Source: Craterostigma plantagineum (taxonomy: Eukaryota; Streptophyta; Magnoliopsida; Lamiales; Linderniaceae). From it: DNA of 64,000 bases. Both the position numbers and the translations under genes were made by a program. How positions within the stretch are numbered: the stretch's first letter is position 1; every line of letters starts with the position of its first letter. The stretch is from NCBI GenBank assembly GCA_027422505.1, contig JAPQWV010000005.1:12839501-12903500 (forward strand). The letters are read 5' to 3'. Below the pieces are notes generated by a model, which worked only from the letters and a program-made list of their open reading frames with translations, had not been told where the DNA came from and made no database searches. This document shows positions 11,701-23,700 of the stretch, one piece after another.

Positions 11701-12102
11701 TTCTAACCCCTGACCTCCTAGTCACATGAACTTTGAGTGCCTCAGCTTGGCCACTAGAGCCAAGCCTCATTGGCTGAGGCGTATGTCTGCCTACAGTCAT
11801 CACTGATCTGTTGTGAAAGTAATAAGTGATCAATGATTGTAGAGGTTATTGTATCTCTTCCCACAACAATGATCTTGTCACTCTGTAAGTCACGAAACAA
11901 GCAAAAATCAGCAAACTCAAAACGAGCTATGTCCATGGGCTAGTTTTATGCCTAACAGCAAGTTGTATTTGAAGCCAGGATTGTGTAGGCAATTTGTGAG
12001 GGTGAAATTTTCAGACAGCAGAAGGTTCCCTATATGAGTAACAGGCTTTAAAGACCCATCAAGGAGATAAACTGGGTAAAGCAATGGACATGCTTGTGGT
12101 TT
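8787..12102 (-). pseudogene. Copia pol: protease end, integrase, RT, RNase H
   Basis: The minus-strand order is as follows. A protease/pre-integrase part (11754-12060) comes first. The GAG pre-integrase domain (11171-11503, YSRLGHPSLHVMRHL) and integrase core fragments (10796-11349, including DNFSRFTWIFLM) are next. A Ser/Thr-rich linker (10270-10686) precedes the RT start (GCKWVYRVK, about 10165). The RT palm (9523-9822) has the catalytic YVDD changed to a YLVD-like string. The RNase H lead (9281-9601, GRLLYLNFTQPGITYAVRQLSQF) follows. Frameshifts separate almost every domain, so nothing is functional. A SINE sits in the protease-integrase linker. Confidence 0.8.
11509..11775 (-). mobile_element. 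tRNA-derived SINE
   Basis: On the minus strand the element starts with TGGCTCTAGTGGCCAAG, a fair Pol III box A. GGTTAGAACTC in the box B position comes about 55 bases later, then an 11-13 base CCATGGGCCC-type G/C segment, and the element ends with an A-tract (T10 at 11525-11534 on plus). Near-perfect 12-base flanks, GAGGCATATGTC at 11497-11508 and GAGGCGTATGTC at 11776-11787, are the target duplication. They encode the same copia codons (TYAS) on both sides, which confirms an insertion into the copia ORF. Confidence 0.75.
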
Positions 12103-12107
12103 ATCAT

Positions 12108-13059
12108 TGATAAGAACCCTAAGGGGAAACCAATGAGATTGAAAAGACCTCCTAGATTGATCTACCCAAACGTCTGCCTGAATGAATTCAACAACAACGA
12201 GTATATTAACCCGACACCTTTTAATTACATTAAAGGTTGACTTCGGATGACTCTTCCTAGCAATGAAACCCTACCCCGTTGAACCCAACAATAACGAGTA
12301 TTTGAAACCCGATACCTTTGAATCACAGCGAGATACGTAACAATTGCTGAACCCCACCCCTTAGACTTTACGAACCCAACAACACTAAGTATGAACGACT
12401 TAGCACCTCTGAATTACGAAAGACAAGAATGTAAGGTTAAGGCGCCACAACTAAATGGAAGATGTTTAGCTGATAAGCCGAGCAAGTATTGCAAACAAGT
12501 GCAAGACCCGAACTAGCTTTGAAAAACTAGCAAGAAAAGGGAATCCCTTACAAGTACGTAACGTAAAATCTGTCCTTCAAAACATAAACAGTACCCTATA
12601 TATAGGTACTCAGACTTATGACCTTCAAGCAACCATATTGAAACTAGGGAAATAACTTAATAAAGTAGCATAAAAACTAGGGAGCTTTGACTAGGAAAAT
12701 AGCTGAACACAATACGCGTATTTGACTTTCGTTGACCAGCCTTATGACCCTCCAAGTACTTGCAATTTCGTCACCTTAGTGGCCCTTAAAATTCAGCACT
12801 CATTTTGGGCTTGATTCTGGGCCGAAGACTTTAGTTGACCCTCTCACCACTAGTTCTTGCTTGGAGGCCCAAGACTGCAATGCAATTAACACTTGTCGGC
12901 TTATCAAGGTGGAGTTTAGATGACCCTTGAGAAACGCCCGCAAGGATTAAGCTCGTTAAGGATGCTTGACTTTTCTTGACTCTCGAACGCGTCATCGGTC
13001 CCGCCATGTCTGCTAAAGCATCCCGTTCTGCCTTGTCATTAGTTGGCTTGTTGCTATCA
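12108..13059 (-). repeat. 3' LTR of gypsy element
   Basis: 952 bp, matching 18047-18998 with one difference. The C-terminal coding end of pol runs into it, ending at 12831. It is bounded by ATCAT on the outer side and by the purine tract on the inner side. Confidence 0.95.
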
Positions 13060-13076
13060 GTTTCCTCCCCCTTAAA
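13060..13076 (-). other. Polypurine tract of gypsy element
   Basis: On the minus strand this reads TTTAAGGGGGAGGAAAC directly before the TGATAGC start of the 3' LTR. This is the expected plus-strand primer for the element, and it lies inside the pol reading frame. Confidence 0.85.
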
Positions 13077-13474
13077 AAGATTCGTCCTCGAATCGTCTCC
13101 TGCGTCAGAATCAAAGGGAGAAAGATCAGCAACATTGAAAGTAGTACTTACTCCATACTCACCAGGCAACTCCAATTTATAAGCATTATCGTTGATGCGT
13201 TCAATGACTCGAAATGGCCCATCGCCCCGAGGGTGTAATTTAGTTTGCCTCTTGCTGGGGAACCTTTCTTTTCGCAGATATACCCAAACCCAATCACCGG
13301 GTTCGAAGACAACCTTCTTTCGGCCTCGATTGACCCTTTTGGCCACCTGTTCATTCTTATGCTTCAAATGATCACGAACCGTTTCATGTAGATTCTTAAC
13401 GATTTCAGCTCGTTTCGCTCCATCTAGATTCAAATGTTCCTTAACGGGCAAAGGAGAAAGGTCCAAAGGCGTTA

Positions 13475-13677
13475 GTGGATGCCTGGAGAAATGTCACAGG
13501 GTGGAGGTTCGAACCCAGGACCTCTCCCAACATGACGCCTTTGGACCTTTCTCCTTTGCCCACATGGGCCCAGACATGTGCGATTGACCTGGTCGGCCCG
13601 TTTAGCAGGTAGTGGGCCGGCCCCGGGGTTTCACCATCGGCTTTCCCCGGTTACCTAAAAAAAAAAAAAAAAAAAAA
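13475..13677 (+). mobile_element. SINE-like insertion with A21 tail in gypsy integrase
   Basis: A ~203-bp insertion with a textbook Pol III box B, GGTTCGAACCC (about 13505), a G/C-rich body with GGCCGGCCCCGGGG and a 21-base A-tract (13657-13677). The 5' part before box B is short. A box A-like GGCGTTAGTGG lies exactly at the left junction but is gypsy coding sequence, so the element is probably 5'-truncated. No target duplication is visible. Inside it lies a 27-base inverted copy of the flanking gypsy sequence, described separately. Confidence 0.65.
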
Positions 13678-16600
13678 CCGTAAACAACTTCAAAAGGAGA
13701 GAAACCTGTAGAAGAGTGCACGGTTCTGTTGTAGGCAAACTCAGCAATCGGTAGACAATCCTCCCAGCCCTTCAGATTTCTTTTAATGATGGCCCGTAGG
13801 ACTGTCCCAAGCGTTCGGTTTGTGACTTCTGTTTGACCATCGGTTTGGGGATGACTCGTGGTGGAAAACAGTAACTTTGTGCCCATCTTTCCCCAAAGGG
13901 TCTTCCAAAAGTAACTTAAGAACTTGACATCTCGGTCGGAAACAATACTCCTTGGCACCCCATGAAGACGAATGACCTCTCTAAAGAACAAATCAGCAAC
14001 ATGCTTGGCGTCGTCGGTCTTCCTACAGGGAATAAAATGAGCCATTTTAGAAAAACGATCAACCACAACGAAAATACTATCCCTCCCTTTTTGTGACCTC
14101 GGCAGGCCTAATATAAAATCCATGGATATATCAATCCAAGGGGATTCAGGTATAGGAAGTGGTGTGTAAAGTCCTTGAGGAAGGGACTTAGATTTTGCTT
14201 GTTTGCATTCAATGCAACTCATGCAAATCTTCTCAACATCTCGTTTCATGTTTGGCCAGTAAAAATGCTCGCTCAAGATATCCAACGTTTTGGGCACCCC
14301 AAAGTGTCCCATTAACCCGCCACTATGAGACTCTCGCACCAGCAACTCTCTTAAAGAACAACATGGAACGCATAACCTGTTTTCTCGAAACAAGAAGCCT
14401 TCATTTTTGTAAAACTTATTCAACGCCCCATTTTTGCAAGCTTCATACACATGAGAAAAATCAGAATCATTTTCATAAAGTTCCTTTAGATGCTCAAAAC
14501 CCATGATCTTTGTATTTAAAGTGACAATAAGTGCGTACCTTCGAGACAGCGCATCAGCCACAATATTTTCTTTACCTTTTTTGTACTTTATGACATACGG
14601 AAATGTTTCGATGAAGGAAATCCATTTGGCATGCCTCTTATGTAAGTTTCGTTGCCCCTTTAGATACTTGAGGGACTCATGATCGCTGTGAATCACGAAT
14701 TCCTTAGGCATAAGGTAGTGCTGCCAAGTCTCCAAAGCTCTCACTACGGCGTAAAGCTCCTTATCATACGTGGGGTAGTTTAAGGTGGCGCCATTCAACT
14801 TTTCACTAAAATAAGCAAGAGGTCGGCCTCCCTGAAGTAGAACTGCTCCTATGCCAATTCCTGATGCATCACATTCTATTTCGAATGTTTTAGAAAAGTC
14901 AGGCAAAGTCAAAACAGGAGAATGGGTCAAATCATGTTTCAATTGTTCAAAAGCCTTTTGTTGTGCCTCTCCCCAATCGAACTTAACATTCTTCTTTACC
15001 AGTTCATTCAGTGGGGCCGCCTTAGTTGCAAAATCTTTTACAAACCTTCGATAAAAGCTAGCAAGACCATGAAATGACCTCACCTCAGTAGCACTTGTTG
15101 GAGTCGGCCAGTCAAGAATAGCGTTGACCTTTGTTTCGTCAACTTTCAGACCTTCGGCGCTTACAACATAACCAAGAAAGATTACTTCCTTAGCACAAAA
15201 TGTACACTTTTTCAGATTGGCATACAATTTATCTTCACGTAAGGCAGCAAGAACAAGCCTGATGTGCTCAACATGCTCATCAATGTTCTTACTATAGATT
15301 AAGATATCATCAAAGTAAACAACCACAAATTTTCCGATAAACCGTCTCAAAACATGATTCATTAGTCTCATGAAAGTACTAGGGGCATTAGTTAATCCGA
15401 AGGGCATAACTAACCACTCATAAAGACCAAACTTTGTTTTGAAAGCAGTTTTCCACTCATCTCCTTCTTTGATCCTAATCTGATGATACCCGGATTTTAA
15501 ATCAATTTTCGTGAAAATGCATGCACCATATAATTCATCAAGCAGGTCATCTAATCGAGGGATAGGATGACGATACTTAATGGTGATTTTATTAACAGCT
15601 CTACAGTCAACGCACATTCGCCACGTACCGTCCTTTTTTGGAACTAGGATTACCGGTACAGCACACGGGCTGAGTGACTCGCGAATGTGACCCCTTTCCA
15701 ACAGATCGTCAACTTGCTTTTGGAGTTCCTTCGACTCCTCCGGATTGGCACGATACGCTGGGCGGTTTGGGATGGCTGCACCGGGTAAGAAGTCGATTTG
15801 GTGCTCAATTCCTCGGATCGGGGGCAGCTCGTTTGGAACCTCTTCGGGCAGCACATCTGAAAATTCATTCAAAACACCGACAATTTCCAAAGGCAGATTG
15901 TCGGGTAAACTGTTAGTGGCAACACGGACATCATTGAACATGATGAGAAATATCGTTTTCCGACAACTCGCAGCCCGATCTACATCCCTCATGCTTGCAA
16001 AGAAAGCGCCTTTTTTCTCACTTGCTTTCGGCTCTTTTCTCTCTTTTTTTCCACTCTCATTTTCGATGTCTTTTTCTTTTTCATTCTTTTTTTCGCACTC
16101 GCTTGGCTTTTTCGACTCACTCCCCTCTTTTAGCCTTTTTTTCCTCATTCTCAGTTGTTCTTTATGCACTTGCTGAGATGTCAGAGGCACAAGAGTATAA
16201 GACTTCTTATTGTGGACAAGCTTGTATTTGTTTGATCTGCCATGATGTTCAGCGTCACGGTCAAACTCCCATGGTCTGCCGAGAAGAATATGGCCAGCAC
16301 TCATCGGTACGACATCACAAAGAACCTCGTCTTCATATTTTCCGATGGAAAATCTAACTATCGCCTGCCGGTTCACCTTGATCTCGCCACTATCATTAAG
16401 CCATTGCAGGCGATATGGGTTGGGGTGCTTCCTCGTGGGCAGCTCGAGTTTCTCCACAAGATATGAGCTTACACAATTAGTACAACTCCCACTATCGATT
16501 ATAAGCATGCATACCTTGTCTTGTATCTTGCACCTCGAGTGAAAGATGTTCTGCCTCTGTGTCTCTTCCTCCTTGGCTTGCACGTTCAGAACTCTCATGG

Positions 16601-17723
16601 TTACGAGAACTTCATCCCCGCTTGACTCATATTGTTCACCTTCGTCCTCAGGTTCTTCCTCACCATCTTTTTCGCTTTGGCTTTCGTACGTCCCATCATC
16701 GAGCATGATCATCGTCTTGGTGTTCGGGCATTGTGAAGCTATGTGTCCTTTCCCCAAACACTTAAAACAAGTAACTCGAGAAGAGTAATTACCTTTACTT
16801 GATTCACCTTTGGAGAAGTTCTTTGGATCGATCTTCTTTTGTTCTGATTTCCTTTCAGCCCTGTTGTCCCTCCTTGGAACGCTACTGTCCTTCCATGGGG
16901 CTGGTTTACTCATCCTCCCGTCCTTCCTCTTGAGTTGACGTTCTACCTTCTCAGCCATGTGAAGCATCTCTTCCATGTCAAGGTAGTGCTGAAGTTCAAC
17001 GACATCAGAAATCTCTCGTCTTAACCCTCGTAAAAATCTAGCCATCGTAGCTTCCGGATCTTCCACGATGTTTGCTCGCGTGATGGCTGTTTCTAGCTCC
17101 TGGTAATATTCCTCCACAGCTCTCGACCCTTGAACCACACTTTGTAATCTATTGTATAGCTCTCGGTAGTAATGAGGTGGAATAAAACGTTTTCTCAAAG
17201 TTGCTTTCATCTCTTCCCACGTTCTGATTGGACGTTCTCGATTTCTTCGCCTTGACACCACCAATTTATCCCACCAAGTAAGGGCGTAACCTTGGAATTC
17301 CAGAGCTGCGAGCTGAACCTTCTTTTCGTCGGAATAATTATGAAGAGAAAATATCTTCTCTACTTTGGCTTCCCATTCGATATAGGCTCCGGGGTCACTC
17401 TTTCCTTGAAAAGCAGGGATACTCATCTTGATACCTTTAAGATCATCGTCGCTCCTTCCCCTACGTCCTCCCCTCCTACTATCATTTCGCGAGATTTCAG
17501 ATTGCCCATCGTCCTCGTCTTCGTCATAAGTATTCCCTCGCCGATTCCGATTGAAATTTGTCTCTAGCTGATCCATACGATCCAACATCGTCTCCATTAT
17601 TCGGTTGAACTGAGCTGCTATCGTGTCCGCCAATGCTCGTTGGAATAAATTCGGAACTTGATCTCGATCTTCCTCTCCGGCCATCGTATTTCGGTTGAAG
17701 GCTTTTGTAAAGGGTAGGATCAC

Positions 17724-18027
17724 TCAGATTTTTTTTTTTTTTTTTTTTTTACCACTCTTTCCCTTTTTCGCAAGTCTCCAAGTCAGACCGAGCCTCGCAA
17801 TGCAAACAATACTCACTTGGCAGAAACAAAAGAGAAAATGACACCTCTAAGAACTCTAGGGAGCTTCAGTACGACTACTACCAGAATAACAAGAGCTTAA
17901 GGACTTTGAGCAAATAACCAACTAAACACCCATGTACGAAACCTCCTTTTTTTTTTCTGTTCTCTTTTTTTTTTTTTTTCACAGTTTTTTTTTTTTTTCG
18001 ATAAAAGATATACGACCAATTCAAGGA
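17724..18027 (-). other. Gypsy 5' leader with homopolymer tracts
   Basis: This is untranslated leader between the primer site and the gag start. It contains a long T-run at about 17727-17750 and a T-rich block at about 17949-17998 (A-rich on the element's sense strand). Run lengths may be unreliable in any assembly. Confidence 0.7.
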
Positions 18028-18043
18028 GGTGGCTCTGATACCA
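18028..18043 (-). other. Primer-binding site of gypsy element
   Basis: The minus strand reads TGGTATCAGAGCCACC three bases inside the 5' LTR, complementary to initiator tRNA-Met. Confidence 0.9.
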
Positions 18044-18046
18044 AAC

Positions 18047-18998
18047 TGATAAGAACCCTAAGGGGAAACCAATGAGATTGAAAAGACCTCCTAGATTGAT
18101 CTACCCAAACGTCTGCCTGAATGAATTCAACAACAACGAGTATATTAACCCGACACCTTTGAATTACATTAAAGGTTGACTTCGGATGACTCTTCCTAGC
18201 AATGAAACCCTACCCCGTTGAACCCAACAATAACGAGTATTTGAAACCCGATACCTTTGAATCACAGCGAGATACGTAACAATTGCTGAACCCCACCCCT
18301 TAGACTTTACGAACCCAACAACACTAAGTATGAACGACTTAGCACCTCTGAATTACGAAAGACAAGAATGTAAGGTTAAGGCGCCACAACTAAATGGAAG
18401 ATGTTTAGCTGATAAGCCGAGCAAGTATTGCAAACAAGTGCAAGACCCGAACTAGCTTTGAAAAACTAGCAAGAAAAGGGAATCCCTTACAAGTACGTAA
18501 CGTAAAATCTGTCCTTCAAAACATAAACAGTACCCTATATATAGGTACTCAGACTTATGACCTTCAAGCAACCATATTGAAACTAGGGAAATAACTTAAT
18601 AAAGTAGCATAAAAACTAGGGAGCTTTGACTAGGAAAATAGCTGAACACAATACGCGTATTTGACTTTCGTTGACCAGCCTTATGACCCTCCAAGTACTT
18701 GCAATTTCGTCACCTTAGTGGCCCTTAAAATTCAGCACTCATTTTGGGCTTGATTCTGGGCCGAAGACTTTAGTTGACCCTCTCACCACTAGTTCTTGCT
18801 TGGAGGCCCAAGACTGCAATGCAATTAACACTTGTCGGCTTATCAAGGTGGAGTTTAGATGACCCTTGAGAAACGCCCGCAAGGATTAAGCTCGTTAAGG
18901 ATGCTTGACTTTTCTTGACTCTCGAACGCGTCATCGGTCCCGCCATGTCTGCTAAAGCATCCCGTTCTGCCTTGTCATTAGTTGGCTTGTTGCTATCA
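18047..18998 (-). repeat. 5' LTR of gypsy element
   Basis: 952 bp, ends TG...CA, one difference from the 3' LTR by eye. The outer flank is ATCAT at 18999-19003. A minus-strand frame at 18770-19024 is just the LTR copy of the pol C-terminus and is not a separate gene. Confidence 0.95.
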
Positions 18999-19003
18999 AT
19001 CAT

Positions 19004-20340
19004 GGTAGAAAGTTTTATGCACATGTGACTCGTGGCTCCAATGTCTACAAACCACGAGTTATCCCCTATGATATCAGACCTTAAAAAATTTAATTTATAG
19101 GGTTAGAGCTACCTGCAAAATCCTGGAAGTGTACAAAATTGAAATAGTTCTTGCTAGCTCCATCTGTCACTTGTTTCCCTTTCAGCGTCCTTTCCATTTC
19201 ATGCTTCATCATACTCATCATCATGGATGTCAAGGATTGCATGTCCTCTTCTAGGGGTTGTTGAGCTCCGTTACGTAAATTAGGATCACTAGAGACTGCA
19301 GTAGCTTTGAAGTTCATGCGATCAGATCCTTTCTTGTCTGGATACCTTTCACGAAAACCATTTAACTTGAAGCGGTCTTCCCTTAAGTGCCCAGCTCTCT
19401 TGCAGTGGCTGCACACACGATTGCTCTTGTCAACATTGGATTTGAAGCAATTCTCCTTTAAATGGCCAACCTTCCTGCAGTAGTTGAACACCAACGTGGC
19501 CAACCATTCCTGAAACATTAGCATTGAAATCCTTCATCACACTGAAGTTTCTCGCCAGCATTGCCGAGTTCTCAGATGATCCATTCTTCTTACCGTAATT
19601 TCTCTGTGCTTGTCTGCCTTAACAATCATATGTCTTGTTCACATGCGGCAGTTTGTCTAGGAACAACAATTGACTTCTCTTGGCCTCGTAAACCTCGCTC
19701 AGCCCCATCACAAATTGCATTGACCTATCCTTAGTCTCCCTTTCTTCAGTCTTGGATATAGTGCCTCGGGCTACAATTGGAGGCCTCAGCTGATCCAACT
19801 GATCCCAGAGGGTTCTGATCTTACTATAATACTCAACGATCGATAAATTCCCTTGCTTCATCAAGGATATTTCTCGTTTGATTTCAAGTACCAAAGACGT
19901 ATTTGAAACTCCACAACATTGCTCAATTCATTCCATAGTTGCTCGACATCACAAATAAACATGAAGCTGTTACCTTATTGGAGATTGAACTTTTAATCCA
20001 GCAAGTGATTATACTATCAACCTTCCTCCATTTTCTGTACATATGTGAATCTTCAGCAAGTCTCCTGTACGTGACGTCAATCAATTGAAGATCTTCGCCT
20101 CAAGAACTTCGATCATGGCACTCTATACCAGATAATTTCGAGATGTCAGGGGTGTGGATACTATCATCATTCCCGGATTATATAAGCCATGAAGCTGGAA
20201 ATCCTTCTCTAATTCAGCAGCGTCGACCAACATTCTGTTCATCGCTCTCGCTGGATCATCAGAGTATGCGTGCGAGCTCATTTGATAACAGTGAAATTGA
20301 GATCAATTTTTATTGTGATTCGTGATGAGGCGGCGAATTT
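19004..20340 (-). pseudogene. Copia gag and protease start
   Basis: This is the 5' half of the copia ORF, separated from its pol by the gypsy insertion. Minus frames give a gag domain (19619-19894, SLMKQGNLSIVEYYSKIRTLW), two zinc knuckles (19360-19490) of which the second has Cys replaced by Arg (CSHCKRAGHLREDR), and a protease start where the expected DSGA reads DIGA, followed by SHMC. The N-terminal gag lies further up towards the primer site in broken frames. Loss of the catalytic Ser context and a zinc Cys show decay. Confidence 0.75.
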
Positions 20341-20366
20341 GGATTATTCCCGCTCTAATACCATAT

Positions 20367-20576
20367 TGCGATAGAGAAGTGAATTGATTGAGAGAGAAGA
20401 ATTATCTAGATTGTTAAATTGCTCTGAATCTGATGATACATCGTCTTATATGTTCAAAGAGTAAGTAAGCTTAAAGATATTAATTAGCTAACTAATAATA
20501 CAACGGAAAGAAAAACTAATCATCTCTATATGATGCATTGACGTGGCTTTATGGTGGCTGAGTTGATACTCCTTCA
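20367..20576 (-). repeat. 5' LTR of the copia element
   Basis: 210 bp, starts TGAAGGAGTATC and ends ATCGCA on the minus strand, then the primer site TGGTATTAGAGC (20352-20363). It is clearly homologous to 8543-8770 but diverged, with indels. CTCTCCA follows at 20577. Confidence 0.75.
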
Positions 20577-20725
20577 CTCTCCACGCAATTTTAATTGAGT
20601 ACTGTAATAATACTCACTTACGGATCTAAAATCTTGCAACAACAAGTTCATCCAATCATAAGTGAACTATCTTGACTATTATTAAATGTAGTGGTAACAT
20701 ATATATAATTTCAGTAACTTTTTAT
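20577..20725 (-). pseudogene. Old retrotransposon gag gene, 5' part
   Basis: The minus strand reads YDWMNLLLQDFRSVSEYYYS...LKLRGE, the gag segment that normally comes just before LEKTFSTFHASN. That next segment is found at the other side of the copia element (8541 and down). The two halves therefore join across the 12-kb insertion. Upstream sequence is cut by the satellite array starting at 20743. Confidence 0.6.
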
Positions 20726-20742
20726 TTTATATTTTAAAAATA

Positions 20743-23700
20743 TACATTACACGCACGCAAAGAGACATGAGAATGAGATAATTAATTCATTGGTTTCAAC
20801 TTTAAAACAGTGAATATAGTAACAAATGACAATCACATCAACATAGTACTAAAAAAATATAACATTTAAAATGACATATACGATCCTTAACTAAGTGTAC
20901 GTAGTCTTTTTTTTTTTCCAAACGATAGCTTGTCATATATATGAAAATTGTACAAATAGGCAAAATAGCCCGTAGAGCCCTCTGGACAAAACATAGTTGC
21001 CAGTAGGGAAAAACACCTTATGAGGAGGACAAGCCACTCCCAATAAGGAGACAAAACTCCCACACAGGGAGACAAAGACGAAGAAAAATTAACATAGCCA
21101 AATTGAAATGAAATCCAGAGACCAACTAAGCAACACCAAAAAATAAGAAATTTAAGGAGATGGAAAATTAATACGATAAGCAAGCATTACCTGAATCAAA
21201 ACTCCATGATCAATAAGGCTATTAATTCAGATATACTCGACATTTCATGTTTTTCAATTTTTCCGACCAAAAATTTCAAATATTTGGTGACAAAGCCCTA
21301 TAATGAGGGAAATAACACTTCATAACGGAGGCGGAAAATCCCACAAAATGAGAATGGCTATGAGCAAGCCAGAAAAACAGAGCGAATGCAACAAATACTA
21401 AAACAAAGAAAAAATATCAACAAAAGAAAAAAATAGTTCGTTGTACATTACGCGCACGCAAAGAGACATGAGAATGAGATAATTAATTTCATTGGTTTCA
21501 ACTTTAAAACAGTGAATATAGTAACAGATGACAATCACATCAACATAGTACTAAAAAAATATAACATTTAAAATGACATATACGATCCTTAAGTAAGTGT
21601 ACGTAGTCTCTCTTTTTTCAAACGATAGCTTGTCATATATATAAAAGTTGTACAAAGAGGCAAAATAGCCCGTAGAGCCCTCTGGACAAAACATAGTTGC
21701 CAGTAGGGACTGACACCTTATGAGGAGGACAAGCCACTCCTAATAAGGAGACAAAGCTCCAGGGAGACAAAGCCGATGAAAAATTAACATACCTAAATTG
21801 AAATGAAATCCAGAGACCAACCAAGCAACACCAAAAATTAAGAAATTTAAGGAGATGGAAAATTAATACGATAAGCAAGCATTACCTGAATCAAAACTCC
21901 ATGATCAATAAGGCTATTAATTCAGATATACTCAACATTTCATGTTTTTCAATTTTCCCGACCAAAAAATTTCAAATATTTGGTGACAAAGCCCTATAAT
22001 GAGGGAAATAACACTCCATAACGGAGACGGAAAATCCCACAAAAGGAGAGTTGCTTCGAGCAAGCCAGAAAAACAGAGCGAATGCAACAAATACTAAAAT
22101 AAAGAAAAAATATCAATAAAAGAAAAACATAGTTCGTTGTACATTACACGCACGCAAAGAGACATGAGAATGAGATAATTAATTCATTGGTTTCAACTTT
22201 AAAACAGTGAATATAGTAACAGATGACAATCACATCAACATAGTACTAAAAAAATATAACATTTAAAATGACATATACGATCCTTAACTAAGTGTACGTA
22301 GTCTTTTTTTTTTCCAAACGATAGCTTGTCATATATATGAAAATTGTACAAATAGGCAAAATAGCCCGTAGAGCCCTCTGGACAAAACATAGTTGCCAGT
22401 AGGGAATGACACCTTATGAGGAGGACAAGCCACTCCTAATAAGGAGACAAAACTCCCACACAGGGAGACAAAGACGACGAAAAATTAACATAGCCAAATT
22501 GAAATGAAATCCAGAGACTAACTAAGCAACACCAAAAAATAAGAAATTTAAGTACATGGAAAATTAATACGATAAGCAAGCATTACCTGAATCAAAACTC
22601 CATGATCAATAAGGCTATTAATTCAGATATACTCGACATTTCATGTTTTTCAATTTTTCCGACCAAAAATTTCAAATATTTGGTGACAAAGCCCTATAAT
22701 GAGGGAAATAACACTTCATAGCGGAGGCGGAAAATCCCACAAAATGAGAATGGCTATGAGCAAGCCAGAAAAACAGAGCGAATGCAACAAATACTAAAAC
22801 AAAGAAAAAATATCAACAAAAGAAAAAAATAGTTCGTTGTACATTACGCGCACGCAAAGAGACATGAGAATGAGATAATTAATTCATTGGTTTCAACTTT
22901 AAAACAGTGAATATAGTAACAGATGACAATCACATCAACATAGTACTAAAAAAATATAACATTTAAAATGACATATACGATCCTTCAGTAAGTGTACGTA
23001 GTCTCTTTTTTTTTCAAACGATAGCTTGTCATATATATAAAAATTGTACAAAGAGGCAAAATAGCCCGTAGAGCCCTCTGGACAAAACATAGTTGCCAGT
23101 AGGGAATGACACCGTATGAGGAGGACAAGCCACTCCTAATAAGGAGACAAAGCTCCAGGGAGACAAAGCCGACGAAAAATTAACATACCTAAATTGAAAT
23201 GAAATCCAGAGACCAACCAAGCAACACCAAAAAGTAAGAAATTTATGGAGATGGAAAATTAATACGATAAGCAAGCATTACCTGAATCAAAACTCCATGA
23301 TCAATAAGGCTATTAATTCAGATATACTCAACATTTCATGTTTTTCAATTTTCCCGACCAAAAATTTCAAATATTTGGTGACAAAGCCCTATAATGAGGG
23401 AAATAACACTCCATAACGGAGACGGAAAATCCCACAAAAGGAGAGTTGCTACGAGCAAGCCAGAAAAACAGAGCGAATGCAACAAATACTAAAATAAAGA
23501 AAAAATATCAATAAAAGAAAAAAATAGTTCGTTGTACATTACACGCACGCAAAGAGACATGAGAATGAGATCATTAATTCATTGGTTACAACTTTAAAAC
23601 AGGGAATATAGTAACAGATGACAATCACATCAACATAGTACTAAAAAAATATAACATTTAAAATGACATATACGATCCTTAACTAAGTGTACGTAGTCTT

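Larger units (their letters stand above)
12831..17684 (-). pseudogene. Gypsy gag-pol polyprotein, integrase split by a SINE-like insertion
   Basis: Translation probably starts at MAGEEDRD (17684). The order is gag domain (about residues 90-235), zinc knuckle [14 protein letters not shown] (about 307), protease IIDSGSCTN (about 395), RT with [12 protein letters not shown] and the [10 protein letters not shown] catalytic site, RNase H, HHCC zinc finger (HSGG...CMSCIECK) and the integrase core with MDFI, VSDRD and QTDGQTE carrying D, D and E. The frame is uninterrupted for more than 1330 codons until VVYG. There an insertion (13475-13677) adds a junk tail and a stop at 13602. The remaining integrase C-terminus (PGDWVWVYLRKERFPSKR) and a tail with GPMTRSRVKK are still open to 12831. 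All catalytic residues appear present, so this copy may have died only through that insertion. Confidence 0.92.
12108..18998 (-). mobile_element. Young Ty3-gypsy retrotransposon (CRM-like)
   Basis: A complete 6891-bp element: two 952-bp LTRs, TG...CA ends extended to TGATA/TATCA, ATCAT duplications at 12103-12107 and 18999-19003, a primer site for tRNA-Met and a purine tract. By eye the LTRs differ at a single base (12222 versus 18161), so insertion is very recent. It sits inside the copia protease region, just after its HMC motif. Gag and protease wording ([26 protein letters not shown]) and an integrase ORF that continues into the 3' LTR resemble CRM-clade elements. No chromodomain is visible. 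The clade assignment is inference. Confidence 0.92.
8543..20576 (-). mobile_element. Ty1-copia retrotransposon, split by a gypsy element and a SINE
   Basis: Two short related LTRs (8543-8770 and 20367-20576) bracket gag, protease, integrase, RT and RNase H remnants on the minus strand. A purine-rich tract lies next to the 3' LTR (8771-8786) and a tRNA-Met primer site (TGGTATTAGAGC, 20352-20363) next to the 5' LTR. CTCTCCA flanks both ends, matching an insertion duplication, and an old gag frame is continuous across the insertion. Without the nested gypsy (6891 bp) and SINE it would be about 4.9 kb, a normal copia length. LTR divergence and many frameshifts make it old. Confidence 0.85.

Noticed and set aside
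15745..16176. Plus-strand frames rich in Ser, Phe and Leu over the gypsy protease region
   Set aside because: Antisense shadows of the Lys/Glu-rich gypsy polyprotein; the membrane-like character comes from reverse-complemented Lys and Glu codons.
21633..23274. Repeated minus frames of about 81-98 codons with hydrophobic segments
   Set aside because: They repeat with the satellite monomer, vary by frameshift and length between copies and match nothing; they are by-products of the repeat.
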